Assembly: GCA_016212795.1 (NCBI GenBank)
Contig: JACRDT010000005.1
Location: 1 to 64,000 of the forward strand
Source: Elusimicrobiota bacterium
GTDB taxonomy: Bacteria; Elusimicrobiota; Elusimicrobia; UBA1565; UBA9628
DNA length: 64,000 nt
Direction of reading: 5' to 3'
Part shown: one piece after another, positions 1 through 8,733 of the stretch
Numbering within the stretch: position 1 is the first letter of the stretch
Layout of the letters: each line of letters begins with the position of its first letter
Made by a program: the position numbers and the translations under genes
The notes under the pieces: model-generated
Databases searched by the model: none
Seen by the model: the letters and a program-made list of their open reading frames with translations, nothing else
What the model was told of the DNA's origin: nothing

Positions 1-666
1 GTGGGCCTGGAGGCGCGGCCCCCACTTGGGGCCCAGCTTCTTCCTTAAAGAAGAGAGGGTGACCATCAGGATGTGCTGCCAGGCGTCGTGCTCGTAGCCC
101 CAGACCGCGTCCCACAGGAAGGAGGGCTCGCGGATGCGGCCCGGTTTCTCCATGAAGAGCCTCAGAAGGTCCAGCTCCTTGGGCTTGAGATGCACTTCCT
201 TGCCTTCGACGCAGAGCCGGCCCGCCCGGTAGTCGAGCACGACGCAGCCCCATCGGAGGGACTCGGACGCCCCGGTCTCCAAGGACTGCCGGCGCGTGAG
301 GCTCCTCAGCCTCGCGAGCAGGACCCCTTCGTCGAAGGGCTTGGCCAGGTGGTCGTCCGCGCCGGATTCCAGGGCCTCCACCACGTACTGAGGCGAGGAG
401 AGGGCCGAGACCATGATGACTCCCATGGACCGGGTCCTGGGATGGGCCCGGATGGCCTGGACCAGGTCCACGCCGGAGAGGCCCGGGAGCCTGCGGTCCA
501 GGAGCGCCAGATCCAGGGCCTGGCGGGACAAGACGCCCAGCGCCTCGTCGCCGTCGGCGGCCACCTGCGCGAGGAACTCGGCGGGATAAAGCCGCTCGAA
601 GAACACGCGGTAGAAGCGGCGCATCTCCTCGTCGTCCTCCACGACGAGCACGCGCCGACGGATCAT
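1..666 (-). CDS. OmpR-type response regulator, partial (3' end outside window)
   Basis: The reading frame runs from the ATG at 666 down to base 1 without a stop, giving 222 residues of an unfinished protein. Residues 1-120 are a receiver domain: acidic pair E10-D11-D12, predicted phospho-acceptor D57 in 'LALLDRRLPG', and the conserved Lys in 'HLAKPFDEG'. Residues from about 140 look like a winged-helix OmpR/PhoB DNA-binding domain ('LKPKELDLLRLFMEKPGRI', 'LRKKLGPK'). It is therefore probably a DNA-binding output protein of a two-component system. It is divergent from the HTH-receiver gene at 744 and shares a short AT-rich promoter region with it. The partner kinase is unknown; the hybrid kinase at 6505-8676 is the nearest candidate (inference). 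No clear Shine-Dalgarno precedes the start. Confidence 0.88.
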   Translation of the reverse strand, partial: MIRRRVLVVEDDEEMRRFYRVFFERLYPAEFLAQVAADGDEALGVLSRQALDLALLDRRLPGLSGVDLVQAIRAHPRTRSMGVIMVSALSSPQYVVEALESGADDHLAKPFDEGVLLARLRSLTRRQSLETGASESLRWGCVVLDYRAGRLCVEGKEVHLKPKELDLLRLFMEKPGRIREPSFLWDAVWGYEHDAWQHILMVTLSSLRKKLGPKWGPRLQAH

Positions 667-682
667 GGGCTCGCGAAGCTCG

Positions 683-712
683 TTGACAACATCATAGTCA
701 AGATAGTATAAT
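683..712 (+). promoter_or_regulatory. sigma70-type promoter for the HTH-receiver operon
   Basis: TTGACA at 683-688 and TATAAT at 707-712 are both perfect consensus hexamers, separated by 18 bp. The predicted transcript start is about 24 nt before the ATG at 744. Direct repeats CATAGCA at 720-726 and 729-735 (with CATAGTC at 693-699) lie just downstream of and inside this promoter and could be binding sites for one of the two divergent regulators. Confidence 0.75.
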
Positions 713-719
713 TAGTAAA
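691..719 (-). promoter_or_regulatory. divergent promoter for the response regulator
   Basis: On the minus strand TTTACT (714-719) and TATGAT (691-696) are separated by 17 bp. This weaker promoter lies inside the strong plus-strand promoter, so the two would compete for polymerase. Confidence 0.45.
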
Positions 720-743
720 CATAGCAATCATAGCATACAATCA

Positions 744-1421
744 ATGCCCGCGAAAACCTACACCACCTACGAGATAGCCAGGTTCTGCGACGTCTACCCT
801 TCCAGCGTCATCCATTGGATCGACGCGGGCAAGCTCAAGGCCTATTCGACCCCGGGGGGCCATCACCGCGTCATGAGGGAGGACCTCCTGGCCTTTCTCG
901 CGGAGTTCCGCATCCCGCTCCCCGAGGAGCTGCGCTCCGGGCCCAAGCGGGTCCTCATCGTGGACGACGATGCGGAGGTGACCCGGATGATCGAGAAGGC
1001 CTTCGCCCGGCAGCCGGAGCGCTTCCAGACCGAAGTCTGCCACAACGGGGTCGATGCCCTCATCCGCATAGGGAAGTCCCCGCCGGACCTGGTCGTCCTC
1101 GACATCGTGCTGCCCAAGATGGACGGGCTCGAGGTGTGCTCCATCATGAGGTCCAAGCCCGAGACCCGGGGCGTCAAGGTCATCGCCATCACGGGCAAGA
1201 GGCTTTCCTTGACCGAAGCCAGGCTCCGGGAGCGAGGAATAGACGCTTTCTTCGCCAAGCCGCTCGACCTTTCGGCGCTCCTTGCCAAGGCGTCCGAACT
1301 GGCCGGCGTCGCGGTCCAGGCCGGAGGCCGAGCGTCCCGGCCGCACTCGGGAAAGGCGTTGGCGGCCGGCGACGAGTCCGGCACGGTTGGAAGAGGAACC
1401 GGGCCGGCCGCGAGGATGTGA
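744..1421 (+). CDS. excisionase/MerR-like HTH fused to a response-regulator receiver domain
   Basis: 225 residues. Residues 1-55 form a helix-turn-helix of the excisionase/MerR type ('TYEIARFCDVYPSSVIHWID', 'TPGGHHRVMREDLLAF'). Residues 68-190 are a receiver domain with the acidic cluster 'VDDDAE', phospho-acceptor D120 in 'VVLDIVLPKMDG' and a Lys in 'FFAKPLD'. The order is the reverse of classic response regulators, with the DNA-binding part first. The last ~35 residues are Gly/Ala/Arg-rich with no visible domain. It starts 24 nt after a consensus promoter, and its TGA (1419-1421) is one base before the TTG start of the next gene, so it heads the operon. It probably controls that operon by phosphorylation, but the cognate kinase is not shown by sequence. 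Confidence 0.85.
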   Translation: MPAKTYTTYEIARFCDVYPSSVIHWIDAGKLKAYSTPGGHHRVMREDLLAFLAEFRIPLPEELRSGPKRVLIVDDDAEVTRMIEKAFARQPERFQTEVCHNGVDALIRIGKSPPDLVVLDIVLPKMDGLEVCSIMRSKPETRGVKVIAITGKRLSLTEARLRERGIDAFFAKPLDLSALLAKASELAGVAVQAGGRASRPHSGKALAAGDESGTVGRGTGPAARM

Positions 1422-1422
1422 T

Positions 1423-3150
1423 TTGAACGCCTCCCAGCTTCTCCTGAGGTACCTCGAGGCCGAGGGCGTGCGGTTCGTGTTCGGCATCCCGGGCGGGCCG
1501 ATCATGCCCTTCTACGCCGCGCTCTCCGAGTCCGGGAGCATCCGGCCGGTCCTGGCCAAGCACGAGGAAGGCGCGGCCTTCATGGCCGACGGCTACGCCC
1601 GCGCTTCGGGCAGGTTCGGGGTCTGCTGCACGACCACCGGCCCGGGCGCGACCAACGCCCTGACCGGGGTGGCGGTCGCCTACGCCGACCATGTCCCGCT
1701 CCTCCTGCTCACCGCCCAGGTCCCCACCCACCAGTTCGGCAGGGGCGCTTTCCAGGAGAGCAGCCAGGAGGGCGTCGACATCGTGAGCCTCTACCGGCCG
1801 GTGACCAAGTGGAGCGCCATGGTCCACCACCCCGACCGCCTGGCCGCGACCCTGCGCACGGCCCTGCGCGTCATGACGAGCGGGTGTCCGGGTCCGGTGC
1901 ACGTCAACCTCCCGCTCGATTTCGCCGGCCGCGAGGTCCCCGACGAACTCGTGCCCCCTCCCTGCTACAGGTTCGCGGCGGAGCTCTTCGACCGGCCGTC
2001 GGTACGCGAGGCCTCCCGGCGCCTGCTGGCCGGCCGGCGGCCCGCCATCCTGGCCGGCAGCGGGGTGAACATCTCCCGCGCCTGGCCGGCCTTGAGGCGC
2101 CTGGCCGAGCGCCTGGGAGCCCCGGTCGCGACCACCCTGAAGGCCAAGGGCGCCTTGCCCGAGGACCACCCCCTTTCCCTGGGCGTGTTCGGCTACTCGG
2201 GCTCGCCCGAGACCAGGGAGTTCATCCTGAGCCGGGACACGGACTGCCTGCTCGTGGTCGGCAGCTCTCTCGGAGAGGATTCGACCTGCGGCTGGGACGA
2301 ACGCCTGGGCCGCAAGGAGTCGCTGCTGCAAGCGGACATCGACCCGGACCAGTTGGGGAGGAACTTCCCCGTGACCGTGGGACTCATCGGCGACGCCAAG
2401 GCGGTGCTCGTCGAGCTCCTCTTTCAGATCGAGAGGGACTTGGGAACGCCGGATGCCCGGCCGGCCAGGGAACTTCCCTCCTGCGCCCAAGGTCGCGGGA
2501 CTCCTCTCTCGCCCGCCCATGGCGCGGAGGCGGAGCAGGGACGCTACAGGCCCGACCTCCTCCTGGCCGAGTTGAGGGAAGCCCTTCCCCGGGACGCGCT
2601 CCTGTTCGTGGACAACGGCACCATCAGGACCTGGGCGGCCAGGCATTTTCCGGTGTACCGGGAGGGCTCCTTCTTCGTCAACATGGGCCTGGCCTCCATG
2701 GGCTACGCGGTCGCGGCCAGCATCGGAGGGAGCCTGGCGCGGCCGGGCAAGGCCGTGGTCGCCCTGGTCGGAGACGGCGCCTTCGCGATGAACGGCATGG
2801 AGGTCCACACCGCGGTCGAGCACGGCGTGCCCGTCCTTTGGGTCGTGGCCAACAACGGGGGCTTGGGCATGATCTATCACGGCAGCAAGATGCAGTTCGG
2901 CTCCCCGTATCCGGGCTCCCTCTACAACGAGCCCATCGACGCGGCCAAGCTCGGAGCGGCCATGGGCGCCCGCGTCTTCAAAGCGGGCCGTCCGGGGGAA
3001 CTCGGCCAGGCCGTGCGCGGCGCCCTGCGCCTGGGCGCGCCCGCGGTCATCGACGCCGCCATGGACATGCAGTCGCCTCCGCCCATGGGAGGCAGGGTCC
3101 GGACTTTGCAGAAGGAGGTGGAGCCTCATGTTCACATCGTACGCCCTTGA
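1423..3150 (+). CDS. thiamine-diphosphate-dependent enzyme of the acetolactate synthase family
   Basis: 575 residues from a TTG start, chosen because it gives the standard N-terminus 'NASQLLLRYLEAEGV', is preceded by GAGG at 1412-1415 and directly follows the upstream stop. Longer versions would overlap the receiver gene. The three-domain ThDP fold is visible: N-terminal pyrimidine-binding domain with catalytic Glu48 ('KHEEGAAFMADGYAR'), central domain, and C-terminal diphosphate-binding motif from 'GDG' (450-452) to 'NN' (477-478). Family members decarboxylate 2-oxo acids and either release an aldehyde or condense it to an acyloin. The substrate cannot be read from the sequence. No regulatory small subunit or ilvC/ilvD genes are nearby, so a biosynthetic role other than branched-chain amino acids is likely (inference). 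Confidence 0.8.
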   Translation: MNASQLLLRYLEAEGVRFVFGIPGGPIMPFYAALSESGSIRPVLAKHEEGAAFMADGYARASGRFGVCCTTTGPGATNALTGVAVAYADHVPLLLLTAQVPTHQFGRGAFQESSQEGVDIVSLYRPVTKWSAMVHHPDRLAATLRTALRVMTSGCPGPVHVNLPLDFAGREVPDELVPPPCYRFAAELFDRPSVREASRRLLAGRRPAILAGSGVNISRAWPALRRLAERLGAPVATTLKAKGALPEDHPLSLGVFGYSGSPETREFILSRDTDCLLVVGSSLGEDSTCGWDERLGRKESLLQADIDPDQLGRNFPVTVGLIGDAKAVLVELLFQIERDLGTPDARPARELPSCAQGRGTPLSPAHGAEAEQGRYRPDLLLAELREALPRDALLFVDNGTIRTWAARHFPVYREGSFFVNMGLASMGYAVAASIGGSLARPGKAVVALVGDGAFAMNGMEVHTAVEHGVPVLWVVANNGGLGMIYHGSKMQFGSPYPGSLYNEPIDAAKLGAAMGARVFKAGRPGELGQAVRGALRLGAPAVIDAAMDMQSPPPMGGRVRTLQKEVEPHVHIVRP

Positions 3151-4222
3151 CTTCAACAAGCTGGCCGAGGTCGTCCTGGCCTACCGCAGTTCCAAGCCCC
3201 TGCTGGTCGCCCTCCATTACGACCTTTTCTCGCATATCGCCAGGGGCAAGGACACGCCGGCCAGGCTCGGCCGAGGCCTCGGGCTCGACCGCAGGGCGCT
3301 GACCGTGCTGCTCGACGCCCTGGCCGGCCTGGGCTTCCTCGCCAAGTCGGGAGGCCGCTACCGCAATCTCCGCCTGGCGTCCCGGTTCCTGGTGGACGCG
3401 AGCCCCGACTATATGGGAAGCAACCTCAGGTACCAGGAGCTGACCTGGGACGCGTGGTCGGACCTGAGGTTCGTGCTCAAGACCGGCAAGCCGCGGCGCA
3501 CTCTCCTGGACTGGATCCATCAGGGCTTCTTCACGCCTGATTATGTCAAGGCCATGGGCGACGTGGCGCGCGAGCCGGCCCGGGACCTCGCCCGGCGCCT
3601 GGATTGGACCGGGGTCGGCCGCGTCCTCGACATCGGCTGCGGCGCCGGGACCTATGCCGCCGCCTTCGTGGAGCGCGCCCCCGCCTTGTCGGCGGTGCTC
3701 CTGGACCTGCCGAGGACCCTGAAAGTCACCCGCGGCCTCCTCAAGGCTCACCGGCACGGCCGGCGCCTGAGCTTCAGGCCGGCCGACTACCTGACGGAAA
3801 GCCTCGGGGAGAAGGAATTCGACCTGGCCCTCCTCTCGAACGTGACCCATGTGGAGGATGAGAAGACCAACCGGAGGCTCGTGGCCAAGGCCGTCCGGGC
3901 GCTCAAGCCGGGCGGCCGGCTCGTGATCCACGACTTCGTCGTGTCCGAGGACAGGACCGGGCCCAGGTTCCCGGCCCTGCTGGGCCTGCACCTGCTGCTC
4001 TTCACCGGCAAGGGCGCCGTCTACACCATCAAGGACTACGCCGGCTGGATGCGGGCCGCGGGCCTGGGCCGCGTCGTCTCCATGCCCATCTCCCGGCGGA
4101 GCCTGCACCCTTCGACCGCCGTCATCGGGCGCAAGGCCGGGCCCAGCCGCGGCCTGGGCCGGCAGGCCCAGGGGCCGAGCGTCCCCTGCGCCCTCAGGAA
4201 AGGTGGCGGCAGGGGGCGCTGA
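3128..4222 (+). CDS. SAM-dependent O-methyltransferase with winged-helix dimerisation domain
   Basis: 364 residues. The N-terminal ~100 residues form a winged-helix dimerisation domain ('RSSKPLLVALHYDLFSHIA', 'GLDRRALTVLLDALAGLGFL'), followed by a Rossmann methyltransferase with SAM motif I 'VLDIGCGAGTYAAAF' and 'ALKPGGRLVIHDFV'. This is the arrangement of the acetylserotonin/CrtF/BchU-type small-molecule O- or C-methyltransferases. The ATG at 3128 has an excellent AAGGAGGTG ribosome site (3112-3120) and overlaps the end of the ThDP gene by 23 nt, indicating translational coupling. A job in modifying the ThDP enzyme's product is the obvious inference. The C-terminal ~30 residues are a Gly/Arg-rich tail. 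Confidence 0.85.
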   Translation: MFTSYALDFNKLAEVVLAYRSSKPLLVALHYDLFSHIARGKDTPARLGRGLGLDRRALTVLLDALAGLGFLAKSGGRYRNLRLASRFLVDASPDYMGSNLRYQELTWDAWSDLRFVLKTGKPRRTLLDWIHQGFFTPDYVKAMGDVAREPARDLARRLDWTGVGRVLDIGCGAGTYAAAFVERAPALSAVLLDLPRTLKVTRGLLKAHRHGRRLSFRPADYLTESLGEKEFDLALLSNVTHVEDEKTNRRLVAKAVRALKPGGRLVIHDFVVSEDRTGPRFPALLGLHLLLFTGKGAVYTIKDYAGWMRAAGLGRVVSMPISRRSLHPSTAVIGRKAGPSRGLGRQAQGPSVPCALRKGGGRGR

Positions 4223-4223
4223 C

Positions 4224-5723
4224 ATGGCCCTGGGGGCCTTCGGCTGGCTGCTGGTGCTCGGCGCCCACGGCGTGGCCCCGGCCGGCGCCGCGGTCGCCGG
4301 CCGGGACTCCATCGTCCTGTGCGACGACATCGCGGACCCCGTGACTCTCAATCCGCACCGGAGTTTCGAGAACAAATCCGACAACATCATCCTTCAGATG
4401 TTCGATGGGTTGCTGCGCTTCGACCGGGACGGCGGGATCGAGCCCGCCTTGGCCACCGAGTGCCGCCAGCTCGACCCTCTGACCCTGCGCTGCCGTATCC
4501 GGAAGGGCGTCGCCTTCCACAATGGAGAGCCCCTGGACCCCGAGACCGTTCGCTGGAGCCTCTCCCGACAGATCGACCCCAAGACGGCCCATCCCGCCGC
4601 CATGGAGTTCTCGAGCATCAAGGAGATCCGCGTCGTCGAGCCGGACAGCGTGGATATCCTGACCAGCCGTCCCGACGGGCTTCTGCGCCATCGCCTGGCC
4701 AGTTTCGTCAAGATCCTCCCCAAGGGCTATTTCACACGCGTGGGTGATGAAGGCTTCTCCCGGCATCCCGTGGGAACCGGCCCCTTCCGGTTCGCGGGTT
4801 GGGAGCGCGGCAAAGCGATCCGGCTGGAGGCCAACGAGCGCTATTGGGAGCCCGGCCTGCCGCGAGTCAAAAAGGTCGCCTTCCTCTTCGTGCCCGAGGC
4901 CGAGCAGCTCCCCGGGCTTTTCGGCGGCCGGCTCGATCTGGTGACCGAGATCCCGGCGACCCGGACGGCCAGCGTCGCCGGGAACAAGAGGACGAAGGTG
5001 TCGAAGAAGCTCGTGCTCGCCACGCCGGCGTTCTGGGTCACCTCGTTCGCCGGCCCCCTGGGGGACCCGAGGGTCCGCCGGGCGCTGAACATGGCCGTTG
5101 ACAGGGAGCAGCTCATCCGCTATGCGGTGCGGGGCAACGGTCAGTCCATCGCCACCTTGAGCATGCGCGGCGAGACGGGGCAGGACCCGGAGCTCAAGCC
5201 CTACCCCTACTCTCCCAACAAAGCGAGGGAACTGCTCGCGCAGGCCGGCCACCCGGGGGGCTTCCGGCTGACCCTCTTGAGCACGGAGCAATCCGCCCGC
5301 GAAGCCAAGATCATCGCGGCGCAATGGGAGAAGATCGGCGTGCGAACGGAGCTCACCATCCTCCCTTTGAGCGAGGTCCACAAGATCATGGTGGGAAGGA
5401 AGAAGGAGTTCGACGTCACCGCCAATCTGGCGCCTGACATCACGGCGCATATCTACTTCCTCGCGGGCATCTGCTTCCACAGCAAGTCCCTGTTCAGCCG
5501 GATGAGCAGCCCCGAATTCGACCGGCTCTACGAGCGACTCCTTGAGACCATCGATCCGGCGGAGCACCTCCGGCTGGCCAGGCGACTGGATGCCTGGATC
5601 TACCATGAGGCTCCGGCGGTCTTCACCTATCAGAAGATCAGGACCTTCGCCATGAACCGCGGCTTGGAAGTGCCGATCCCGGTGACCGGGATGCTCGATC
5701 TCAAGGAGGCCTACTGGCGATGA
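4224..5723 (+). CDS. orphan periplasmic binding protein, SBP_bac_5 (peptide/nickel) family
   Basis: The ATG at 4224 was preferred over the upstream GTG at 4203 because it follows the previous stop by one base and has AGGGGG upstream. It gives 499 residues with a signal peptide (hydrophobic core 'WLLVLGAHGVAPAGA'). The family signatures are clear: 'FDGLLRFDRDGGIEPALA' near the start, 'GVAFHNGEPLDPETVRWSL', 'HPVGTGPFRF' and 'ALNMAVDREQLI'. Such proteins deliver peptides or other small ligands to ABC importers. No permease or ATPase gene lies anywhere near it. It sits between two methyltransferase genes and upstream of a sensor kinase with an extracytoplasmic domain, so a ligand-sensing role is possible (inference). 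Confidence 0.85.
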   Translation: MALGAFGWLLVLGAHGVAPAGAAVAGRDSIVLCDDIADPVTLNPHRSFENKSDNIILQMFDGLLRFDRDGGIEPALATECRQLDPLTLRCRIRKGVAFHNGEPLDPETVRWSLSRQIDPKTAHPAAMEFSSIKEIRVVEPDSVDILTSRPDGLLRHRLASFVKILPKGYFTRVGDEGFSRHPVGTGPFRFAGWERGKAIRLEANERYWEPGLPRVKKVAFLFVPEAEQLPGLFGGRLDLVTEIPATRTASVAGNKRTKVSKKLVLATPAFWVTSFAGPLGDPRVRRALNMAVDREQLIRYAVRGNGQSIATLSMRGETGQDPELKPYPYSPNKARELLAQAGHPGGFRLTLLSTEQSAREAKIIAAQWEKIGVRTELTILPLSEVHKIMVGRKKEFDVTANLAPDITAHIYFLAGICFHSKSLFSRMSSPEFDRLYERLLETIDPAEHLRLARRLDAWIYHEAPAVFTYQKIRTFAMNRGLEVPIPVTGMLDLKEAYWR

Positions 5724-6469
5724 GGGGGCGCTCCGCGCGGCTTGGGGACGGCGTGGCGGTCTACGCCCGCCGGGAGAGGGCCGATGAATACGCCGCCCTG
5801 ATGAGGCTCGCCGGCGGCAAATGGTATCAAGACATGCTGGGCGCGGCCGTCCAGGCGCTCTTTCTGCCCCAGCGGCCCCCCAGCTCCATCCTCGAGCTGG
5901 GCGTGGGCACCGGCAACCTGGCGTCCCGCATCCTGCGCCGCTTCCCCAGGGCGCGGCTATGCGGATTGGACGCTTCCGAGGCCATGCTGGGCAAGGCCCG
6001 CCGCAGGCTCGGGCGTTGGCGCGGCAGGGTCGAGCTCATGCGCCGGAGATTCGGCGGCGGCCGCTGGAGCGACGGCCTGCCGCGATTCGACGCGGCGATC
6101 TCGACCATCGCCATCCACCACCTGCGGGACGCGGCCAAGAGAAGGCTCTATCGCGAGGTCGCCGGGCTCCTCGGGCCAGGCGGGGTCTTCGTCCACGGCG
6201 ACGCCATCAGGCCGGATCAGCCCCCTCTCAGGAAAGCCAACGACCTCATGTGGGCCTCCTACATCAAGGGCCGGTTCGTGACGCTCAAGCGAGAAGACCG
6301 GTCCATCGCCTCCATCCTCCGCTGGATCGACGCGACCCGGGACGCGGAGGGAGACCGCCCATCGAGCCTGGAACGGCAGCTGCGTTGGCTGAGGGAGGCG
6401 GGGTTCGTCCGGGTGGATTGCTTCTGGAAGAATTTCGGCTTCGCCGTGTGGGGGGGGCTCAAACGATAA
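5720..6469 (+). CDS. class I SAM-dependent methyltransferase
   Basis: 249 residues. The start ATG overlaps the stop of the binding-protein gene by 4 nt (ATGA). SAM motif I is 'ILELGVGTGNLASRIL' at about residues 55-70, followed by an acidic residue in 'LCGLDASEAM' and a post-motif 'FDAAISTIAIHHL', typical of methyltransferases acting on small molecules or tRNA. The C-terminus ends 'FVRVDCFWKNFGFAVWGGLKR', a common ending in this group. It lacks the extra dimerisation domain of the 3128 gene, so the operon would perform two distinct methylations. Substrate unknown. Confidence 0.82.
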   Translation: MRGRSARLGDGVAVYARRERADEYAALMRLAGGKWYQDMLGAAVQALFLPQRPPSSILELGVGTGNLASRILRRFPRARLCGLDASEAMLGKARRRLGRWRGRVELMRRRFGGGRWSDGLPRFDAAISTIAIHHLRDAAKRRLYREVAGLLGPGGVFVHGDAIRPDQPPLRKANDLMWASYIKGRFVTLKREDRSIASILRWIDATRDAEGDRPSSLERQLRWLREAGFVRVDCFWKNFGFAVWGGLKR

Positions 6470-6504
6470 TTTGCTAGGATGGGGCCTGGCCCGGGCCCTC
6501 CTCC

Positions 6505-8676
6505 ATGCCCCGCACCCTTCGCTGGAAGCTCCTGCTGTCCATCCTGCCGCTGGTGGTGCTGGGAATAAGCGCGGTCGTCTGGACGCACTACTGCCTGGCC
6601 CGCGCGCAGATGCACGCGGCCATCGACAAGGAGTTCCACGGCCTGGCCGAGAGGCTGGCCGGCAACATCGACGCCCTGTTGCGCCAGCGCCAAGACGACC
6701 TCTTCACCCTGGCGGAGACTCCGTTGATCGCCGACTACTACCGCAACGTGGATTTCCGGCTCTTCGACGAAGCGCGGTCCTACCGCCAGGAACTGGAGGG
6801 CTACCTGCTGAACTTCTCCCGGCGGAGCGGGGTCTACTCGGCCATCGGCTACCTCGACGCCTCGGGCAGGGAGGTCTGCGTCGTGGAGGGGGACCGGGCG
6901 CGGGCCCCCCGGCCGCCGGGACCGGCGGCCCCTGACTTATTCTCGGGAGGCCGGTCCAAGCCGCCGGGTTCCTGGTGGGTCTCGTCCATCGAGGCCGGGC
7001 CGGACGGCAGGTCTTTGGTGCGCTATGCCAAGCCCATCCGCGACGAGGCGGGCCGCTTCCAGGGCGTCCTTTTCCTCCACTATGACCTCTCCCAGATCAA
7101 GAATATCCTCGGAAACTTCCGGATGGGCAGGTCGGGAAGGGCCCTGATCCTAACCGGCGCGGGCTCTTTTCCCGCCGTCCCGGGACCGGGCAGCGCCGGC
7201 TGCGACATGCTCGCGGCCGAGAGTCCTTTGAAGGCGATGCCCTGGAAGGTCGCGGTCCAGGCGCCCCTCGACGATTTCCTGGGTCCGCTCAAGGACATGC
7301 GCAACGCCGCCCTGCTCACCTCCCTGGCGGGCTTGGCTCTGCTGACCGTCATCCTCCTCTTCCTGGTCCGCAGCGCGACCCGTCCCGTGGCGGCCCTGGT
7401 CGAGGGAGCCCGCCGCATCGGCGCGGGGGACCTGGGCTACCGCATCCAGTGCGCAGGCGCCGACGAGCTGGGCCTCCTCTGCGCCTCCTTCAACGAGATG
7501 GGCGAACGGCTCGTTGAGAACCGCAGGCAGACCATGGAGCTCCAAGCCCAGCTCGTGCAGGCCGAGAAACTCTCCGCCATGGGCCAGCTCATCTCGGCCG
7601 TGGCCCACGAGATCAAAAACCCGCTGGCGGCCGTGGTGGGCTTCGCCCAGGTGGCCCTGCTCGGCGGCTGCCCGCCGGCCTTGCGCGAGGACCTGGAGCG
7701 CGTCAACAGGAACGCCTTCCGCTGCAGGAAGGTGGTGGACAACCTGCTGGTGTTCGTGCGCCGCAGCGGGGAGGGCCGCTCCAGGGTGCGGGTCAACGAC
7801 GCCGTCCAAGCCGCCCTGGACCTTTTGCAGTACCGTCTCGCCAAGACCGAGGACGTGGCCCTGGCCCTGGAGCTCGCGCCTGTCCTCCCCGATGTCGTCG
7901 GCGACTTCCAGCAAGTCGCCCAGGTCCTGGTGAACCTGGTCAACAACGCGTGCGACGCCATGGCGGCCGCCCCTCGCGCCCTGGAAGCCAAGAGGCTGCG
8001 CGTGGCCACGAGCGCGGTCGCGGACAGGGTCCGGATCGTCGTGGAGGATAACGGGCCGGGCATCCCCGCGGAGCTCCGGGCGAAGGTGTTCGAGCCGTTC
8101 TTCACCACCAAGGACCCGGGCAAGGGCACGGGCCTGGGACTGGCCATCTGCCGCCAGATCGTCCAGGCGCACGGCGGGGGCATCCGCTTCGAGACGGAAG
8201 CAGGGAAGGGGACGGCTTTCGCGGTGGAATTGCCGGCCGCCGGCGAGGAAGAGCTGGCCCGGCTGGCGCTGCCGCCGGAGGCGGAGTCCCTGCCGCCCGT
8301 GCCGGGCAGGCGCATCCTGGTCGCCGACGACGAGGCGGACTTCGCGGACCTCATGGCCAGGGTCATGCGCGAGGACGACGACGCCGTGGACGCGGCGCAC
8401 GGCGGGCCCGAGGCGCTGGCGCTGGCGTCGCGCGGCTCCTACGACCTCGTCATCACCGACATCGAGATGGAGGCCGTGAAGGGCACGGACATCTTCGAGG
8501 AGCTCTCGCGGCGGCCCGGGGCGGCCCTGCCGGCCTTCCTCTTCGTCACGGGCGACATCTTCAACCCGAAGGTCCTGGAGTTCCTGTCCAGGACCAAGCT
8601 CCCCTATCTCGTGAAGCCCTTCGACATGGCGGAACTCCGGCAGGCGGCCCGAAAGCTCCTGTCCGGCCGGGCTTGA
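6505..8676 (+). CDS. membrane hybrid sensor histidine kinase
   Basis: 723 residues. Transmembrane helix 1 is at about 9-27, an extracytoplasmic sensor of ~235 residues follows (dCache-like by length and secondary-structure pattern), and transmembrane helix 2 is at about 270-289 ('LLTSLAGLALLTVILLFLV'). A HAMP linker follows, then HisKA with phospho-acceptor H368 in 'AVAHEIKNPLAAV', HATPase with N box 'NLVNNACDAM' and G boxes 'VEDNGPGIP' and 'GKGTGLGLAI', and a C-terminal receiver with D652 in 'LVITDIEME'. It follows the methyltransferase by 35 nt and is probably co-transcribed with the ThDP/methyltransferase/binding-protein genes. The receiver may relay phosphate to one of the two response regulators at the left end (inference). 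No strong ribosome site precedes ATG 6505. Confidence 0.88.
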   Translation: MPRTLRWKLLLSILPLVVLGISAVVWTHYCLARAQMHAAIDKEFHGLAERLAGNIDALLRQRQDDLFTLAETPLIADYYRNVDFRLFDEARSYRQELEGYLLNFSRRSGVYSAIGYLDASGREVCVVEGDRARAPRPPGPAAPDLFSGGRSKPPGSWWVSSIEAGPDGRSLVRYAKPIRDEAGRFQGVLFLHYDLSQIKNILGNFRMGRSGRALILTGAGSFPAVPGPGSAGCDMLAAESPLKAMPWKVAVQAPLDDFLGPLKDMRNAALLTSLAGLALLTVILLFLVRSATRPVAALVEGARRIGAGDLGYRIQCAGADELGLLCASFNEMGERLVENRRQTMELQAQLVQAEKLSAMGQLISAVAHEIKNPLAAVVGFAQVALLGGCPPALREDLERVNRNAFRCRKVVDNLLVFVRRSGEGRSRVRVNDAVQAALDLLQYRLAKTEDVALALELAPVLPDVVGDFQQVAQVLVNLVNNACDAMAAAPRALEAKRLRVATSAVADRVRIVVEDNGPGIPAELRAKVFEPFFTTKDPGKGTGLGLAICRQIVQAHGGGIRFETEAGKGTAFAVELPAAGEEELARLALPPEAESLPPVPGRRILVADDEADFADLMARVMREDDDAVDAAHGGPEALALASRGSYDLVITDIEMEAVKGTDIFEELSRRPGAALPAFLFVTGDIFNPKVLEFLSRTKLPYLVKPFDMAELRQAARKLLSGRA

Positions 8677-8733
8677 AATGCGGTAGAATCTCAAGACAAC
8701 GTCCTTTTAGGACGGGCTAGACAGGAGGTCCCC

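Noticed and set aside
8700..8714. Riboswitch in the leader of the 105-aa gene
   Set aside because: Only a single 5-bp stem is visible; nothing matches a known riboswitch architecture.
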